Assembly (NCBI GenBank): GCA_031763025.1
Contig: JASSKH010000029.1
Coordinates: 9,344,571 to 9,408,570 of the forward strand
Direction of reading: 5' to 3'
Length of the DNA: 64,000 nt
Source of the DNA: Macrocystis pyrifera
Lineage: Eukaryota > Sar > Phaeophyceae > Laminariales > Laminariaceae
This document shows, one piece after another, positions 1-10,700 of the stretch. Below the pieces are notes generated by a model. The model searched no databases. It had not been told where the DNA came from and saw nothing but the letters and a program-made list of their open reading frames with translations. The position numbers and the translations under genes were made by a program. The first letter of the stretch is position 1. Each line of letters opens with the position of its first letter.

Positions 1-659
1 AATAGCAGTCCACAGTATCCGCACTGCTGTAGTATTGACACATACTACTAATAATACATACTACTACTACTAATAATAGTCTAACTTAGGGCACATGCGT
101 AGCACATAGTTTGTAAACGGATTCCCGATGTTTATCTCTAACGGTTGTGAAACATACAATAATAGAAACCCACAGCAGAATGCATGAGTTCAATGTAAGC
201 GGCAGAGGGGTTAGCCGCCTTGTTTATGGTGCCGAAGAAATCGGTACGTGTAACGCGTGTAGGAGGTCGTGGAGTTCGTAGGCTGCTTGGAAGGTGTCCT
301 TCGATGCCCTGCAGTATTGTGTAGAGTTCCCACCGTGCTGTTGTATGCTGTACACACTGGTGCGCGCGTTGGATGGTTTTCCATAAGTTCAGGCAGAATG
401 TTTGCGGAGAGAAGCCCAACCATTATGGAAGATTCACCAACATCCCGCAACTCCAGCAGATTGTGCGCACTGACCTGCCCAACTCAAATCATGCGTAGTC
501 TCCTCGTCCAGCTACGCAGTCAATTCCCGATTATTTAGATTACCCTGGTCGGCGAGGCAGTCTGATGGGTTATGTATAGTTTTCGCACTCCTAGCCTATC
601 GTGTTTGTGTCTTTACTATGTTGTATGTAGCACAGCAGCAGTAGTAGAAAAGCCACGTT
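1..659. other. No gene recognised; short TAC/TAA microsatellite near the start
   Basis: Six-frame reading gives only short open frames with no recognisable motif. A short microsatellite of TACTACTAATAATA type lies at about 44-80. Nothing else is supported until the tandem array begins near 660. Confidence 0.5.
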
Positions 660-1545
660 GAATATTCTGACCGTGTACTAGGATAGTCCATATCTCCTCG
701 AGTACTGGCCCGTTTTGGCTCCACGGTAGCCTCAATGGTAGTCCTACACCATGCTGAGACTCTAATGGTAGTGCGTTGCCGACCCGGAGCCTGTGCGGCA
801 ACTACAACGCGGCGTCGCAAATACGATACTTGCGACACGCGTGTCGCAATTAAGGTTTATTTGCGACACCAGCCAGAAGATTCTGCGGGTTGTACCAGGA
901 TACCCCATATCTCCTCGAGTACTGGCCCGTTTTGGCTACACTATGGCTTCAATGGTAGCCTTACACCATGCTGAGACTCTACTGGTGGTGCTTTGCCGAT
1001 CCAGAGCGTGCAGCAACTACTGCGCGGTGTTGCAAATACGGTATTTGCGCCACGCGTGTCGCGAATAAGGCTTTTTTCATTTGCGACAGGAGCCAGAAGA
1101 TTCTGCGGGATGTACCAGGATACCCCATATCTCCTCGAGTACTGGCCCGTTTTGGCTACAGGATGGCTTCAATGGTAGCCCTACACCATGCTTAGAATCT
1201 ACTGGTAGTGCTTTGCTGATCCGGAGCGTGTGCGACAACCACGTCGCGGTGTCGCAAATACGGTATTTGCTACACGCGTGTCGCAAATAAGGCTTATTTG
1301 CGACACCGATCTGAACGTTTTGCGGGTGCTCCAAGAGGCCAGATATCTCCTCGAGTCCTGGCCCGTTTCGGCCATGCGATAGCTTCAATGATGGACCTGC
1401 ACCATGCCAACACATCTCTGGCGGTGCGGAGCCAATCTGAAATATGTGCCGCGAACGTGACGCGGTGTCGCAAATAACCGCTTATTTGCGACACCGTGTC
1501 GCAACTAAGAAATTAGGACACCGGTGTCGCAAATAGCATTTCCCT
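660..1545. repeat. Tandem array, ~218-bp unit, 4 copies, with inverted TATTTGCGAC motifs
   Basis: The phrase TATCTCCTCGAGTACTGGCC recurs starting at 691, 908, 1128 and 1344 (last copy with one change), giving periods of 217, 220 and 216. Every unit also carries GTCGCAAATA and its inverse TATTTGCGAC several times. In the last unit GGTGTCGCAAATAA (1465-1478) and its exact reverse complement (1483-1496) are separated by only 4 bases, a perfect 14-bp dyad. The short open frames on both strands here are by-products of the repeat. The array ends in a run of partial dyad motifs near 1545. Function unknown. Confidence 0.85.
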
Positions 1546-1771
1546 TTTTATTTTTTCCGTTTCGTCATCTCGTATTTTTTAGGATTTTCTTTGGTTCCTT
1601 GGAAAATAATTGCACCATTCAATTGCATATCGCATGTTTGCGGATTTCCGTCCTGTTCGATTCATTTGGTCGACAGAAAGAGCAAATAAACCCTCATGCA
1701 GTCTACAAAGCAGTACCGCCATGCAGAACGATGTTGTATGTCGCAATCTCACTGCATTTTGGCAGTTGCCC
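1546..1771. other. Spacer between tandem array and dispersed block; no gene seen
   Basis: T-rich sequence with overlapping short open frames on both strands and no recognisable motif. Homology to the right-hand block begins only after this spacer, at about 1772. Confidence 0.4.
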
Positions 1772-3149
1772 TGTCGTCGACTGCCTTTACCCACTGGGCG
1801 ACAAATACGTTGTAATATATATATAAAAAACCCCCCACTATATGTGCCTTACGCCGCGTTGAATACCCTGAAGGCCCCGGCGGCCACCGGTCGTGGAGTG
1901 TTGCCCGCACCGACTACTCCGGTTCTGCAAAGTCCAACAAGAACACCACCAATCACCAGTGCAACGACCTCCGCCCTTTATCGCCGGCCCGAGAGCCTCC
2001 CATAGTCGACCTAAATGTCAGTAGCGATGACGGAGCTCAGTCACGCACACTACATCGCAACCCATCGTTATCTCACTGACTGGTGGTTAGGACAACTTCC
2101 TTTTTACATCACCCTTCACGCTTGCAGGTATCACCTATGCTGATACTTCCACCCAAAGCCTTTGGAGGCGACATGGAATTACGAACGCCGTTGAGTGCGG
2201 GTCTCGTTTACTAAACATGCTGATGGTGTGGATTCAAATCGCGCGAACCGCTCGATATCGCACCCTTTGTCTCTGGTGTGCTTAAGCCCGCCACTGTTTT
2301 CAGTAGTCGATCATCAACGCTACTCGTAGGCCAGGCATGCTACATAATATCATTACCGATAGCCTTGAACCCAGTGTTCTAGCCCTAACCTTTTCACGTG
2401 TTGTAGTGACATAGGAAGGACCTTTATGTATACAATTTCGCATCACTACATCGTTCATATACCTCGCCCCTTTCTACAATCGGCACGAAATATATGCACA
2501 AGCTTGCCGCCACCACACGACGCTCGACCTATGGCTATCTGCTTTAAAGACCGATGTTCTATCTTGAATAACCATCATACTGCAGTGTTGACCCCTACTG
2601 GCGTGTTTTTGAATGGCTTTAGTGTTTTGGACCTGAGTCGGCGGGGTTTGGTCAGGCAATGTTCAGGCGCGAAGGAGCGCGCTCACGATCAAGACGGGGG
2701 GGAGGAAACGCAGAGTATCCCCCCAGCTATGTTCACATTTTTTCCTCTCCTGAAATTCAGGTGGTTGCTCGAGGGTGCGCTGGCTTTAAAGGTATTAGGG
2801 AAACTAGTTTCAAAAAGAGGATGCCACCACCACTTTGTCGAAAACAAGCCGCCGCTCGATTCGGCCCGCCGTAGGTGCTCCGTGGCTGGAAACGTTGAAC
2901 GTGGTTATGCCGAGGTATAATCCCCACTTCCGTAACACACTATGTAGGAGTGGTAGACAAGCACCATGTGGAAACTCTACTGGAAGCCGCGTCTAGAAAC
3001 GTCTGCAGCCTCTTACTGAAGCCACTTTACTTAACTGTTTTTTTTACCCGATGTTTAGCTATTTCACTACTATTTTCAACCGTGCAAGGGGCTATGTTCT
3101 AACAGGGTGTGACAACCGCGGTCTCCTGCATTGCTGTTTTTCTAATGTA

Positions 3150-3770
3150 ATTAGCTGGAAGCTTCCATGGAACCTTCCGCAGAGTCCATGAAGCTTCCGG
3201 GAACGCTGCTTCCATGGACACTTCAATGGAACTTGTGGAAGCTTCCGCGGAAAGTCTGGAGTACAACCACGAAAACAATTCCCCTAGAAGCTTCGGGCTG
3301 TTTTCATGGAACCTTCAGTCATCACTTCCACAGAAAATTTCAAAGTCTACTTGCATGGAAACTCGTGTGAGCTTCGATTGAAGCGGTAGAAGCTTCTCTG
3401 TAAGTAGTACAAGCCTCCATCAAAGTAGTAGTACAAGCCTCCATCGAAGTAGTGGAATATTCTGTTTGAGTCATTGTTCCACGACTCCCATGGAAAATTG
3501 CGGAAGTTTCCACGACTTCCATGAAAGATTGTGGAAGCTTCCACGACTTCCATGGAAGATTGTGGAAGCTTGCACTGCTTCCATGGAAGATTGTGGAAGC
3601 TTCCACTGCTTCAATGAAAGTTGTGAAAGCTTCCACTGCTTCCGTGAAAGCTTATACTACTTCCATGACGTCTTAGAGAAGCTTCAACGACTTCCACTGA
3701 CGCTTCCACCACTTCAAGTGACGTAGTGTTTAGTTTTCACAGCTTCCATCAAAGTGGTAGAAGCTTTCGC
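3150..3770. repeat. 30-31 bp minisatellite built on GGAAGCTTCC and CCATGG
   Basis: Between about 3480 and 3660 the unit (a CTTCCATGGAAG core, then a TTGTGGAAGCTTCCAC core) repeats at 30-31 bp: the CACGACTTCC/CACTGCTTCC phase falls at 3511, 3542, 3573, 3604 and 3634. Flanking copies are more degenerate. Almost every unit holds self-complementary GAAGCTTC and CCATGG cores, so single strands could fold in many ways. The same array occurs at 61440-62150 in the paralogous block. Read on the minus strand it gives repeated peptides of the type VEASTTSMEV. Confidence 0.85.
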
Positions 3771-3926
3771 GATATCCCTTGAAACGTTTGCGAGCTTTGT
3801 GGAACTTTCACGCCTTCCGTGGAAGCTCACACCAGTTCCTTGCGAACGTGCTTCACTCACATACAGATAGTACAGGAGACTGGCCTGTTGGTGTCCTTTT
3901 CCACCAATTAAGAGAGCTGAACGTGG

Positions 3927-4175
3927 TCAATTTCCACATAGTTGGCGTTTACAGAATCGGCCGAACTTTGGCGTACGAGTAGGCCATATTTGGTTGCAAG
4001 CGATGTGGACTTGACCGCGGTGTGCTCTTACCCACGCTGGTGTCATATCGGTAATGGGTTTTAGTGCGATGGAGACACTCTTTCCCACAATAATTTTCGC
4101 GGACAAGTTAAAACCAGCGACTCGGACATCGTTGGGATTTTGCGACAGGTACAAAGCGGCGAAACGGTTAAACAT
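3927..4175 (-). CDS. Small conserved open frame of the dispersed block (82 aa, hypothetical)
   Basis: I do not recognise this protein. It begins MFNRFAALYLS and stays open for 82 codons. The paralogous block has the same start and frame at 62525 on the minus strand, and the two products agree at roughly four of five residues over their common length. Conserved stretches include TDMTPAWVRAHR and FGRFCKR. In this copy the frame stops after CGN, whereas the right copy reads on into the minisatellite. Conservation of frame in a diverged repeat hints at past coding, but the amino-acid differences are not clearly fewer than expected for neutral drift. It could equally be a chance frame. Confidence 0.3.
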   Translation of the reverse strand: MFNRFAALYLSQNPNDVRVAGFNLSAKIIVGKSVSIALKPITDMTPAWVRAHRGQVHIACNQIWPTRTPKFGRFCKRQLCGN

Positions 4176-5164
4176 GCCGTTCTCGTCGAACTTGAAGCTA
4201 GATACTTAATCGAATTGTTACCCTTGAATCCATGCTGTATAGGGCTTGTTGGATACTGCTTAAACGCTTACTCTTCAACTGGTATGCGAATGCTTGCTCC
4301 AGATTGCGAGAGCTGTATGTGACACAATGATATAAGACCCCTAAAGAAACTTAATGACATCCGGCACTGAAGGTTTCCCGCGCAAAATATGAAGAGCTTT
4401 AGCCTGGAAGCTTGCCTCCCTTTGGCCGTTGTTCAACTACGTAAGGGTAAGTGAACGACAGCGGCTGTATCGCAACAAAGGAAAGCCTTTGCACAATACG
4501 AACTATCGATCGTGCTACTTGCATTGGTCGACCTTGTTCAGGAGAAGGGATCCTTCAAAAGGCCAACTTCGTCCATCACTATACATCCCCGCTGCGTTGA
4601 TGACCGACGTCATTTTGCTATATCCCCTCCGGCGTGGTGCTTTTTCGTAAGACAAAGTTCTACCTCAGTGATTTCCTCACCGCTACCGAGCAATCGTAGG
4701 GTCAGCGCGTGCTTCGGCAATGTATGGCCGGGCGGGTTCTTCAAACCTCCCACTTTGGTCGGCAATACGTGCACCCCGCTCCAAACACGACTCACGGAAC
4801 ACTGCAAAACCACCTTCGACTTCGTGCAATAATAAATCAGGGAGGGTCGTATTGTCACTTATTTCCACGCCCCGAAGCAACACTCCAGACACGTAGTAAA
4901 CGCTTAGAGTATTATTCCTCGAGGACATTCCTATCTGTTCCCCTCCCCCCCCGCATATATATGGGTTGGGTTGGCGTCGGTTCGCAACGACAAAAAACAT
5001 GCCGCTCACTACGTGAGCTAGACATCCAGGGTACCGTTTTTATATTTTTTTTATTTTGGCGGTCGCCCACAGCTGGTCGTCTAGTTAGATCGTTTGTGCG
5101 AAGTAAATGACCTTTACTCTGCACAAGGGAATTGATCGTATCACGTAGTGTTCAAGGTACGGCA

Positions 5165-5845
5165 CCCGAGAGGCAGTTACATAGCACTTCCATTGCTGTC
5201 TCTGGAAGTGGCCACACCGGAAATTAAACTAACTCATTGAAGCTGTCATCCATATGCAAGTCCGCCTCACAAGCGGTTCTTAGTAGGATGCAGCTCACCC
5301 TTCATGCGACTCGCCGGACACCTCACGGCGCTTCGCGCTTGGTGCAAGCATTGTCTGCCTAGTCGGTGAAAACCCCGTCATGCTCCGTCCCGGCATTGTA
5401 GGGATGCGAGGGTCTATGGTCATCCGACTACGGCCATGCATGATATCGAGTACATCTCTCCTATCGAGTACACCCCCCCCCCCCCCCCCCCCCCCCCCTG
5501 AATTCCCCGCAAATTACGCAAGAAATGTCTGCCTGCTTGGTTGAAAAATATAGTACACCCACTGCTGTCTCCGGAAGTGTGGCCACAACAGAAAACATCA
5601 TTATTTCATTGGCGGCTGTCATCCATATGCAAATCTGTCCCACAGGCGCTTCTTAGTACATGCCGCTAACCCTTGATTCGAGTTGCCCAACACCTCGCCG
5701 CATGTCGCGCTTGGTGGAAGTAGTGTCTTCCCGCCCGGCGAAAACCCGACGCGCGCCGTCCTGGCATTGTAGGGATTCGAGAGACTATGTTCATGCAACG
5801 ACGGCCATGCATGACATGAGTACCCCCCCCCGCCCCCTCCAACCT
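5165..5845. repeat. Diverged tandem duplication, ~385-bp spacing
   Basis: 5165-5470 and 5548-5845 share a chain of matches in the same order: CACTGCTGTCTC, GTCATCCATATGCAA, CTTAGTA, GGCATTGTAGGGAT and ACGGCCATGCATGA. Each copy is followed by a poly-C run (26 C at 5473-5498; nine C at 5823-5831). Part of the unit (GGCATTGTAGGGAT to CATGCATGA) reappears in inverted orientation at about 9095-9165, so this is a dispersed family. Confidence 0.7.
5473..5498. repeat. Poly-C homopolymer, 26 bp
   Basis: An uninterrupted run of 26 cytosines. The length in the assembly may be unreliable, since such tracts are error-prone in sequencing. It lies at the end of the first copy of the local duplication. Confidence 0.9.
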
Positions 5846-7172
5846 CTTCGGCGACACACAAGCGTGTAAGTTGTTCAAGAGGGCGCACGTCATCAGCCTT
5901 GTGATTAATGTCAGTTAGGCCCCCACGATGCACACACGTCCGTAAAGAGACAAAATACAGACACGGCAGAAAACTCCACCGTCATAGTTACACACGCCTA
6001 CCCACATTCCGATTGTACCCCTTCGTCCTCCATTCCCGGCATCACTTCCCTGACAGACCGTCATTCGACATTCTGTTGCTGACCACATGCCGTAACCCGT
6101 GTCTTGCAGAGACCACACGGACATCGGCCTCAAGACCAAGGTCATGTGGTCAAAAAAAGACCCGCGCACGTCCGAAATGTGTTTACATGTTAGATGCAGC
6201 CCGAGGGCTCAACAGTCGAAGGTAGGGTTTTTTTCAAGCAAGTACGGTTTTCATTCAACAGGCTCTCGCTTCGACACAAAATGTACAGGTTCAGGAAAAA
6301 GTCATCCAGCACCTGTGGCGTCTGGTTCACGACGTGATGAACCCTGTGAGCAGGGAGCAAGAATCGTCGTGCAGGTGATTATACCATCGATAGTCGATAC
6401 GCCCATGTCCCAATCATCCGCTTGGGGTACGAGGGTAGTATTTATATAACATAAAATGATACTTGAAGGGTTCATGGAGCATGTGGTCCGCACGTGGTAG
6501 TTGATGGTTCGTATTGTGCGGGAGACTCAGCGATAATCGGCCACGAAGCATGATTTCTGTGGCCATCCTAAACACCTTGGAATATTGTTAAAATGTCACC
6601 TGCGTCGGTACCAAAGACAAACACAAGTGCCGTTGCATGGTTATCGAAAATGGTATGGTAGTTTGCCTCATGTAGATCTCCGTTCTGCACGAATCCAGTC
6701 TTATTCCTCTCACAAAAATCCCGAACTACACTGTCTGAGCGACTGCTGTATGTCCCATCGACTACTTGTACCGTGTACCGTGAATCCATAACTTGTTGTG
6801 TTTCGCCTTGGAGCTGTTCCATAACCAACATTCGTCTCCGTCGTCGCCGACCTCCCACAACGTCGAATCGCCCCGGCGCCTCAAGTAGACAAACCTAGGC
6901 GCATTCCGCTACAGAATGTGCAAGGAAATGGAACCTGATTTGTGTCGCAGTACAGGCATAGTGGATTTGTGGCACGCGCGTGGAGTCTAGTTGTACAGAC
7001 GATTGTTCGTGAGTAAAGGATGATCAACTTAATATGTAGCTTTGCTGTCCGCCGTTGTCGAGGAACGCGCGATGTCCGTGGTAAGCGGTGTGACGTATCA
7101 CATCAGCACCATCGCATTTGTTTTTTCACAGAAGCGGTTTATGGTTGTCGAATCAGTGCAGGTGGAAAGCAG

Positions 7173-7186
7173 CCCCCCCCCCCCCC
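7173..7186. repeat. Poly-C homopolymer, 14 bp
   Basis: Fourteen consecutive C. The corresponding place in the right-hand block (near 63470) has no such run, so the tract expanded in the left copy or was lost on the right. Confidence 0.9.
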
Positions 7187-7760
7187 AAAATATCATGCGT
7201 CGAGGCAGCCGCCGCCGAGGCCGTGGCTCCCAGTGTCTTGGGTGGGGTAGAGCTTTCTGAGCTACATCTGCTGTACACTGCCACCTCTCGTCCGCTTCCT
7301 GTTGTGAGATCCTTTCTACAGCAGCAGTCTTTATCTCCTTTCTAATGTTACTACTAATATTGGGTATCCAAAAATGACGCTACTACTTCAGTAGTAGACA
7401 GTAGTAGAGAGGACCATGTTTCTTTTATGCGTATTTTGCCGACAACGGCACAGATGTACACCCAGACCAAGAATGGCTAGAGGCGACCGCTCACACAGGC
7501 GGGCGGTTCAGCGGTGGCTGGTGGGGTGCGGTGTTATCGGCAGCATGTAGTTGATCCGTAGCTGTTGGGGGCGGATGTGGTCGGCGTACTCGTACACTGT
7601 AGTTGTTCCATGTTCTGCTTTTCGTATCCCGTAAGTTTGATATTATTCTTCGTTGTTCTTTTCGATTTTCATCAACACACTCGACGGACACAAGTTGACG
7701 ACATTCACAAATATCCTGCTGGGCGAGGTTCTAGCGATGCTTGAACAATATGTCCAGAGT

Positions 7761-10700
7761 AGTACAGTACGTTATGACTACTTTAGTACGTTTGCGTACA
7801 CATAATCAGGGGGGACTGGCGTTGGTGTCGTGTGCGTGACAACGGTGGGCGGAAATGAAATGCTTTTCAACCACACCCTATAATACGCTCTATCTGGATG
7901 TAGATCTACAGAGGAATACACAATTCGCAGCACCAATGATATTGCGCTCCTCTATGAAGCGGTGTTTCTTTTCCGCGTGAAACAATAACGAAATAACCCG
8001 CCCTCCGCGTCTTTAATATTGGTGGCATTCAACTATCGTTCCCGTTGCACCTACTGGCGGTATTAATTTTGGAGAACGGGTTGGGTGTACACGCAACAGG
8101 GTCCACCTGCAGCTAAGATCGCCACGGGCGCCCTTGCGAAAGGATATTCGCGGTGGGATCCTTCATGAGAGCGCACGATACAAGATACAACCGTGCGAGT
8201 ACACGTTCGGAAGGCGGCAGATTGGGGGTAACGGAAGGCAAGAGATATCCCGGCATGGTTGCAACGAACGTTAGACCGGCGCCGTTTAAGTACGGAATGT
8301 ATAGGTACGACGCCATTACTTTATAACAATGGAGTGCACATTTAAGTCGTAGTGGCACCTGTCGATGATGTTCCGAGTTCCAAGCCAGGACGGATCTGGA
8401 TCGTTGAGGCGGTAGCGCTTAGGCTTGCAGGCGGTATCACAAAACAAAATATATCCTGGAGGCTGGCGGGCACTTCCCAGACGGGGTCCAGACCTTCGGC
8501 CACGATCTGCATGCCCTCGTCTTCCCACAATGGGGCTATCCCTGTATGATGCCGCAGTTCAGGCTAGCAATGAAGTGACCGTATGTGTCATGCGTCGAAA
8601 ACACGAGCCTGAATAGTCGCGCTTCGTCGACACTAGATGGGGAGAAAAGACAGTACAGACAGCGCCAGAAACGTGGCACAAACAGATGGGCAACAGCAGA
8701 TGTGTGCTGACCGTTTTTGTTCTACAAGGAAAATAATCGAGTCGGATGTCACTTGTTCTTGCGAAGCCTGTTTGGTACAAATATTTCGTCGTTTAAGAAT
8801 AATACAAAATCGCGCAAAACGTGTGCCCATTCGGTCTTGCGCCATGTCAAGGTATTTGCTGAACTAAACTATATTAGGGCTTTCCTTGCCGAATAGTTAT
8901 TGTCCAGAAACGTTCGTAGCCATTACTGACTTAAACCTTGCGTGACGGTGGCTACACGAGTCTAGGTGTACCGGCAATCCGAAGCACATTCTGGCACCAC
9001 AATTACGGGCATTTATCGTCAATACGTGTATACGTTCGTCAAACAACTGCCCATGCGCGTGACCGTGGTTGGCCAGTGACGGTGGTTGGGGGCAGTCAGT
9101 TTCATGCATGCCCGTAGTCGTATGATCACAGACTCTTTCATCCCTACAATGCCGGAACGGAGCACGTCGAGGTTTCATCAACCAGGCAGATATATGCGCC
9201 ATACTCCCGTCACACGGTTCGGCGCTATTTTGTCTACGGTTCGATGATGTCGCCTTGGATGGTATTTTTATCAGCTGTGTGATGCGGCACTTGCGTGGCG
9301 GTGGCGGGTGGTGGGTGAATAAACGCGCGTCGTTAAGGAGCAGGAGGGGGGTGTCGGAGTGTCGTATCGTATTGTTTTCATGCTTCTATGACGCGTCTTT
9401 GGTTGGCGTCCCAGTAGGTTGTTGTGGTGGCCAATGTTCAAGTTATATCAAATGGGGGACGCCGGGAGGAGTCTGTGTGAAGCTACTGGTGAACACTGGG
9501 TAGGTTTGGTCGTCATGCCATTGTGCCATCCTTGGTTGTCATCGGCATTAGTTGAGTACATTCGTCTAGGTAGCCGCTAGACTATTCGTGTTTATGTCAA
9601 AACAACTTGTGGAAGCCGGTACGGCGATACGGACGTCCCTCTGGCAGTTCTGCTACGGTCGACGATTGAGTCGTTGCCAACGATAAAAACAATCATCGTT
9701 GGGGATTGCGGGCAGGGGGAGCAGATGCATTGTGCTGATGCTTTTCATGCATGCGCTAGCCTTCGTTTTAGATTTTGTTTTCTGGCGGCGACCTTGTTCT
9801 CGTTTGCCGTAAAACAGGTAGGTCGTGGACGCTGGTTAGGGGTGGCGTAACTGTTTCATGTGAAAATGCCATATCTTGGACTCTTATTTTGCCGTCTGTG
9901 GTGGAGTGGTGACAGCAAAGGGTGGTGGGAGAGGGAAGGGTAAGCGCGTTGCCTCGCCTTTACAACAAAAAACAGATATTTGCGTACTTAACTGTTTTGT
10001 TTGGGTTATGTTCGTGGCTGGTGTGAAAGGGAGGTGGGGGAGGGGGGTAAGATGTGCTTGCCTCCAAGCCCTACTTGCCTTGCGCCCCTCTCCTATGGCA
10101 GGCGGCGCGTGAGTCGTGGCGACACGAGAGGGGGGCGAGTTGGGTATAAGGGATACTGATGCCCCAACCCTCATCGATACGGATTGCTGCTTTGAGGCGT
10201 GACTACCGTTTGTTCGTTTCGCGTAATTGGGCGCAGGGGACGCCTGGGAGAAATGGAGCTGTTTGTGGTTCACGGGCTACACGCCGAAGAGTGGGACTGT
10301 CTTTGGATCGATTGTTGCGGTCGGCGCTTGCGTGATGTTTGTTAACAATGTGGTGTGCGTTTGGTTGTGGGATTGCAGCGGCAGCTGTTGTTGTGTTTTG
10401 ATCTCCATGCCGTAGGATTGCCTGATGCTTGTTATTGTTGCTGCCGTGGGTATCTATTCGAATCCGAGCCATTTCTTTTCGGAATCTGGGCAGAGGTGCT
10501 ATTCTTATCGTTTTCACCCCTCCATGCCTTACCTTGTACACTGTTCTAGTGTTCATGGGGTGGGATATACTAGGACTGGGCGATGTTAGTGTTTGTGTAC
10601 CTGCCGTTCCCCTGACGTCCGTGTTGTCCCCTTGATACGGTCGGCACTGGCGTGGTGGCGGTTTGCCCCAAAGTGGGTGTCCTTAGGTTGGTTGATGAAC

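Larger units (their letters stand above)
4600..6641. other. 2.04-kb segment present only in the left copy of the block
   Basis: Aligning the two blocks by eye, left sequence up to ~4600 matches right up to ~62962, and left from 6642 (TATCGAAAATGG) matches right from 62964 (TATCGAAGATAC). The intervening DNA has no counterpart on the right. A weak CGTTG-ATGA / CGTTGCATGG similarity at the two edges could be an old target duplication, but it is imperfect and I see no terminal inverted repeats, so insertion versus deletion is unresolved. The segment contains an internal ~385-bp duplication and a 26-C homopolymer. No gene recognised. Confidence 0.6.
1772..7760. repeat. Left copy of large dispersed block (direct paralogue of 60088-64000)
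   Basis: From the phrase CGTCGACTGCCTTT (~1777) onward the sequence matches the block starting at 60088 in the same order and orientation: the GAATACCCTGAAGGCCCCGG segment (1860 and 60158), a central ~500-bp unique part, the GGAAGCTTCC minisatellite, a conserved minus-strand open frame, and the segment ending GCGAGGTTCTAGCGAT (7721 and 63977). The copies differ by many substitutions and small indels, so the duplication is not recent. The left copy has about 2.04 kb (4600-6641) with no counterpart on the right. No transposase or polymerase is recognised, so the nature of the block (non-autonomous transposon, subtelomeric-type repeat or segmental duplication) is open. Confidence 0.8.

Noticed and set aside
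2426-2920. 164-codon plus frame in the left block as a gene
   Set aside because: The paralogous region (60757-61226) breaks the frame into two pieces, and no motif is recognisable.
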